Source: JBFKMV01 sp041629655 (lineage in GTDB: Bacteria > Acidobacteriota > Polarisedimenticolia > Polarisedimenticolales > Polarisedimenticolaceae). Taken from it: a DNA stretch of 14,512 nucleotides. The notes below the pieces were generated by a model that saw only the letters and a program-made list of their open reading frames with translations, did not search any database and was not told where the DNA came from. The stretch spans positions 1 to 14,512 of the forward strand of contig JBFKMV010000133.1 of the NCBI GenBank assembly GCA_041629655.1, written 5' to 3'. Of the stretch, positions 12,772 to 14,512 are shown in pieces. The position numbers and the translations under genes are program-made. Numbering within the stretch: the stretch's first letter is position 1; each line of letters starts with the position of its first letter.

Positions 12772-14512
12772 CTAGCGATGCGGAGGAAAGAACGCCTCCA
12801 GGATGCGGTGGGTGCGCGCGCGCCAGCCGCCCCATCCGGCGCCGTCGTTGACCTCGCCGCCGCTGACGTTGAAGCGGTGCTGGGCCAGCAGCGTGGCCAG
12901 GTTCAACCCGTCCTGGCGCAGGTCGTAGCCCAGGTCGGTGTTGCGGTCCTCCCAGACGTTCCAGTCCAGGTACAGGTCGAGCTCGCGGCGCTTGCCGTCG
13001 CCGATCATCGCGAGCACCTGGGGCGCGACGTCATCCCGCAGCGAGACGCTCTGGGCGGCGGCGTTGCCGAACAGCTCCGGGTGCGCGAGGCCGGCGTACA
13101 GCGCCGCGAGACCGTAGCCGCCGATGCCCATCACCGCCCGCCCGCTCGCCTCGCCGGTCACGCGGTAACGTGCGGCGAGCTGCGGCAGCAGCTCCTCGAC
13201 CAGCATCCGGACGTAGTCGCCGGTCTTGCCGCCTCCGGCCTCCTGCCACCAGCGCTGCGCGGGGGGCACGAACACCGCGATCAGCGGGCCGACCTCGTGG
13301 CCGATCAGGTTGTCCAGGCTGTTCGCCATGCGCCCCTTGTCGAGCCACCCCGGCCCGTCGTTGACGATCAGCACGGGCAGCGAGGCATCACTCCCGTCGT
13401 AGCCCGGCGGCAGGTAGACCTTGATCTCGCGCTCGTCGCCGAGGATCGCGCTGTTCAGCGTGAACGCCTCGAGCCGGCCCCGCGGACGGTCCTCGGGCTC
13501 CGCGAGGTAGCCGCGGACCCGGTAACCGGGCATCACCAGCTCCGAATACCCGGTCTCGTCCCAGCGGGCCGGGACCGTGCGCGGGTTGAGCGGGTCCGTA
13601 AGCTGCGTCTCGTAGTCGACGACGAAGCGGTACTCCCAGCGCGCCAGCGGCGACAGCTCGTAGCTGCGGTGGTACAGGTCGGTGCCCGCGATCCGCTGCA
13701 GCGCATCCGCCCTGCGCCAATCCGTCATGTTGCCCGTGATCGCGACGTCCTCCGCCTGGCCGCGGTAGACGAAGTGCACGAACGACCCCTCGACGATCGG
13801 GAAGCTCTCCTGCGTGCGCATGAACTCGTCGAGCAGCTCCGCCTTGCGCTGCGAGGTGCCGAGCTTCTCGACGAACTTGCCGAACTCGTGGGCCGGGGCG
13901 GCGCGGGGCGCGGCTTCGGCCCTGGCGCCCGCCGCGCCCTCGACCACACCGATCGCCGCGATCTGCTCCAGGTTGCGGACCAGGATCAGCTCGCCGGCGA
14001 AGCTCGGCCAAGTGAAACCGCTGCGTTCGAACGACGCGATCCGGGCCTGCTCGTCGTACCCCTCCGGCGTGGCGCGCGCGACGACCACGTTCCCGCGCGC
14101 GCCGAAGATCACCAGCCGATCGTCGACGAGGATCAGTCCCCTGCCCCCGGGCTCCCGGGACTTCCACACCTTCTCGCCGCTGTCGGCGCGCGCGCAGGTC
14201 AGGATCTCGCCACGGAAACCGTACAGGTGATCGCCGTGAACCACGGGCGCCGCGTAGGTGTTGCCGAGCTCGCGGGTCCGGTAGAGCTCCTTCGCGGTGA
14301 TCGCGCCGGAACCCGACGAGACCTCGAACGCGACCGCCTCGTCACCCACGAAGATCAAGAACCGATCGTTACCGAGGAACGTCGGCTGCGCTGCGGCGGC
14401 CGACTCCTTCTCGCCCAGCGCGTGCTCCCACAGCAGCTCGCCCGACTTCGGGTCCAGCCCCATCACTCGCTTGCCGGCGACCGCGACGATCTGCCGGCGC
14501 CCCGCGAGCACC
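12772..14512 (-). CDS. PQQ-like propeller / Fes-like domain / inactive esterase fusion (5' partial)
   Basis: The gene is open at the right edge; 579 codons are visible and numbering is from the first whole codon. Residues 1 to about 190 hold propeller-type repeats such as GLDPKSGELLWEH and ADSGEKVWKS, as in PQQ enzymes and BamB-like proteins. An Ala-rich linker follows (191-207). Residues about 235-320 resemble the early-set N-terminal domain of enterochelin esterases (FVYRG...VAITGNMTDW...YRFVVDY). From about 345 comes an esterase-D/Fes-like alpha/beta-hydrolase fold: REIKVYLPPGYDG, LPVLIVNDGPGWL, VGPLIAVFVPP. The nucleophile elbow reads MGIGGYG, with Gly464 where Ser is expected. The C-terminal GGH-x-W-x-x-W motif reads DGAGWGGW, with Ala558 for His. 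Both are plain in the DNA (GGC, GCC), and the frame is intact, so it looks like a binding pseudoenzyme rather than a decayed gene. lnt follows 12 bp downstream. Cellular location is unknown because the N-terminus is missing. Confidence 0.85.
   Translation of the reverse strand, partial: VLAGRRQIVAVAGKRVMGLDPKSGELLWEHALGEKESAAAAQPTFLGNDRFLIFVGDEAVAFEVSSGSGAITAKELYRTRELGNTYAAPVVHGDHLYGFRGEILTCARADSGEKVWKSREPGGRGLILVDDRLVIFGARGNVVVARATPEGYDEQARIASFERSGFTWPSFAGELILVRNLEQIAAIGVVEGAAGARAEAAPRAAPAHEFGKFVEKLGTSQRKAELLDEFMRTQESFPIVEGSFVHFVYRGQAEDVAITGNMTDWRRADALQRIAGTDLYHRSYELSPLARWEYRFVVDYETQLTDPLNPRTVPARWDETGYSELVMPGYRVRGYLAEPEDRPRGRLEAFTLNSAILGDEREIKVYLPPGYDGSDASLPVLIVNDGPGWLDKGRMANSLDNLIGHEVGPLIAVFVPPAQRWWQEAGGGKTGDYVRMLVEELLPQLAARYRVTGEASGRAVMGIGGYGLAALYAGLAHPELFGNAAAQSVSLRDDVAPQVLAMIGDGKRRELDLYLDWNVWEDRNTDLGYDLRQDGLNLATLLAQHRFNVSGGEVNDGAGWGGWRARTHRILEAFFPPHR

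Noticed and set aside
1..14512. CRISPR array, tRNA, rRNA, insertion sequence, phage or defence genes
   Set aside because: No regular direct repeats with spacers, no cloverleaf or conserved rRNA segments, and no transposase or integrase motifs were seen on either strand by reading.

Overview
The window is GC-rich throughout (roughly 70% by eye), tightly packed, and looks like chromosome from a diderm (Gram-negative-type) bacterium. The envelope genes point that way: apolipoprotein N-acyltransferase, a probable lipoprotein, a periplasmic tetraheme cytochrome c and several Sec-exported proteins. Small cysteine-rich secreted proteins, a Kazal-like domain and the cytochrome would suit an uncultivated GC-rich lineage such as Acidobacteriota, Myxococcota or another deltaproteobacterium-like phylum. 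That placement is a guess from style, not a proof. I see no transposase, integrase, phage gene, CRISPR array, tRNA or rRNA.

Bases 1-6000 are all on the minus strand. In transcription order they hold hemN and hemY (the last two steps to protoporphyrin IX, 6 bp apart), then a cysteine-rich secreted protein, then a tetraheme cytochrome c followed 20 bp later by a SnoaL/NTF2-like probable lipoprotein, then an exported 301-aa protein of unknown function. Ahead of the cytochrome gene, two palindromic 13-mers in inverted orientation flank a possible -10 element.

Bases 6111-9288 are on the plus strand: a Lon-related AAA+ protease and, 22 bp downstream, a protein-L-isoaspartate methyltransferase with an apparent signal peptide. 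This reads as a protein quality-control pair (degrade or repair). A GC hairpin separates it from a convergent gene for a tiny Kazal-like exported protein.

Bases 9792-11177 (plus) encode a tryptophanase/tyrosine phenol-lyase family enzyme whose discriminating residues favour tryptophanase. Its 3' end overlaps by 44 bp the 3' end of lnt (minus). lnt lies 12 bp downstream of a large gene that runs off the right edge. That gene fuses PQQ-like beta-propeller repeats to a Fes-like early-set domain and an esterase-D-type alpha/beta-hydrolase fold in which the expected Ser and His are replaced by Gly and Ala, so it is probably a pseudoenzyme.

The main themes are haem/cytochrome biogenesis, envelope biogenesis and protein quality control. 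I found no clear defence, mobile or RNA-based system. The most unusual items are the pseudo-esterase fusion, the paired operator-like repeats, the exported Pcm and the small Cys-rich secreted proteins.
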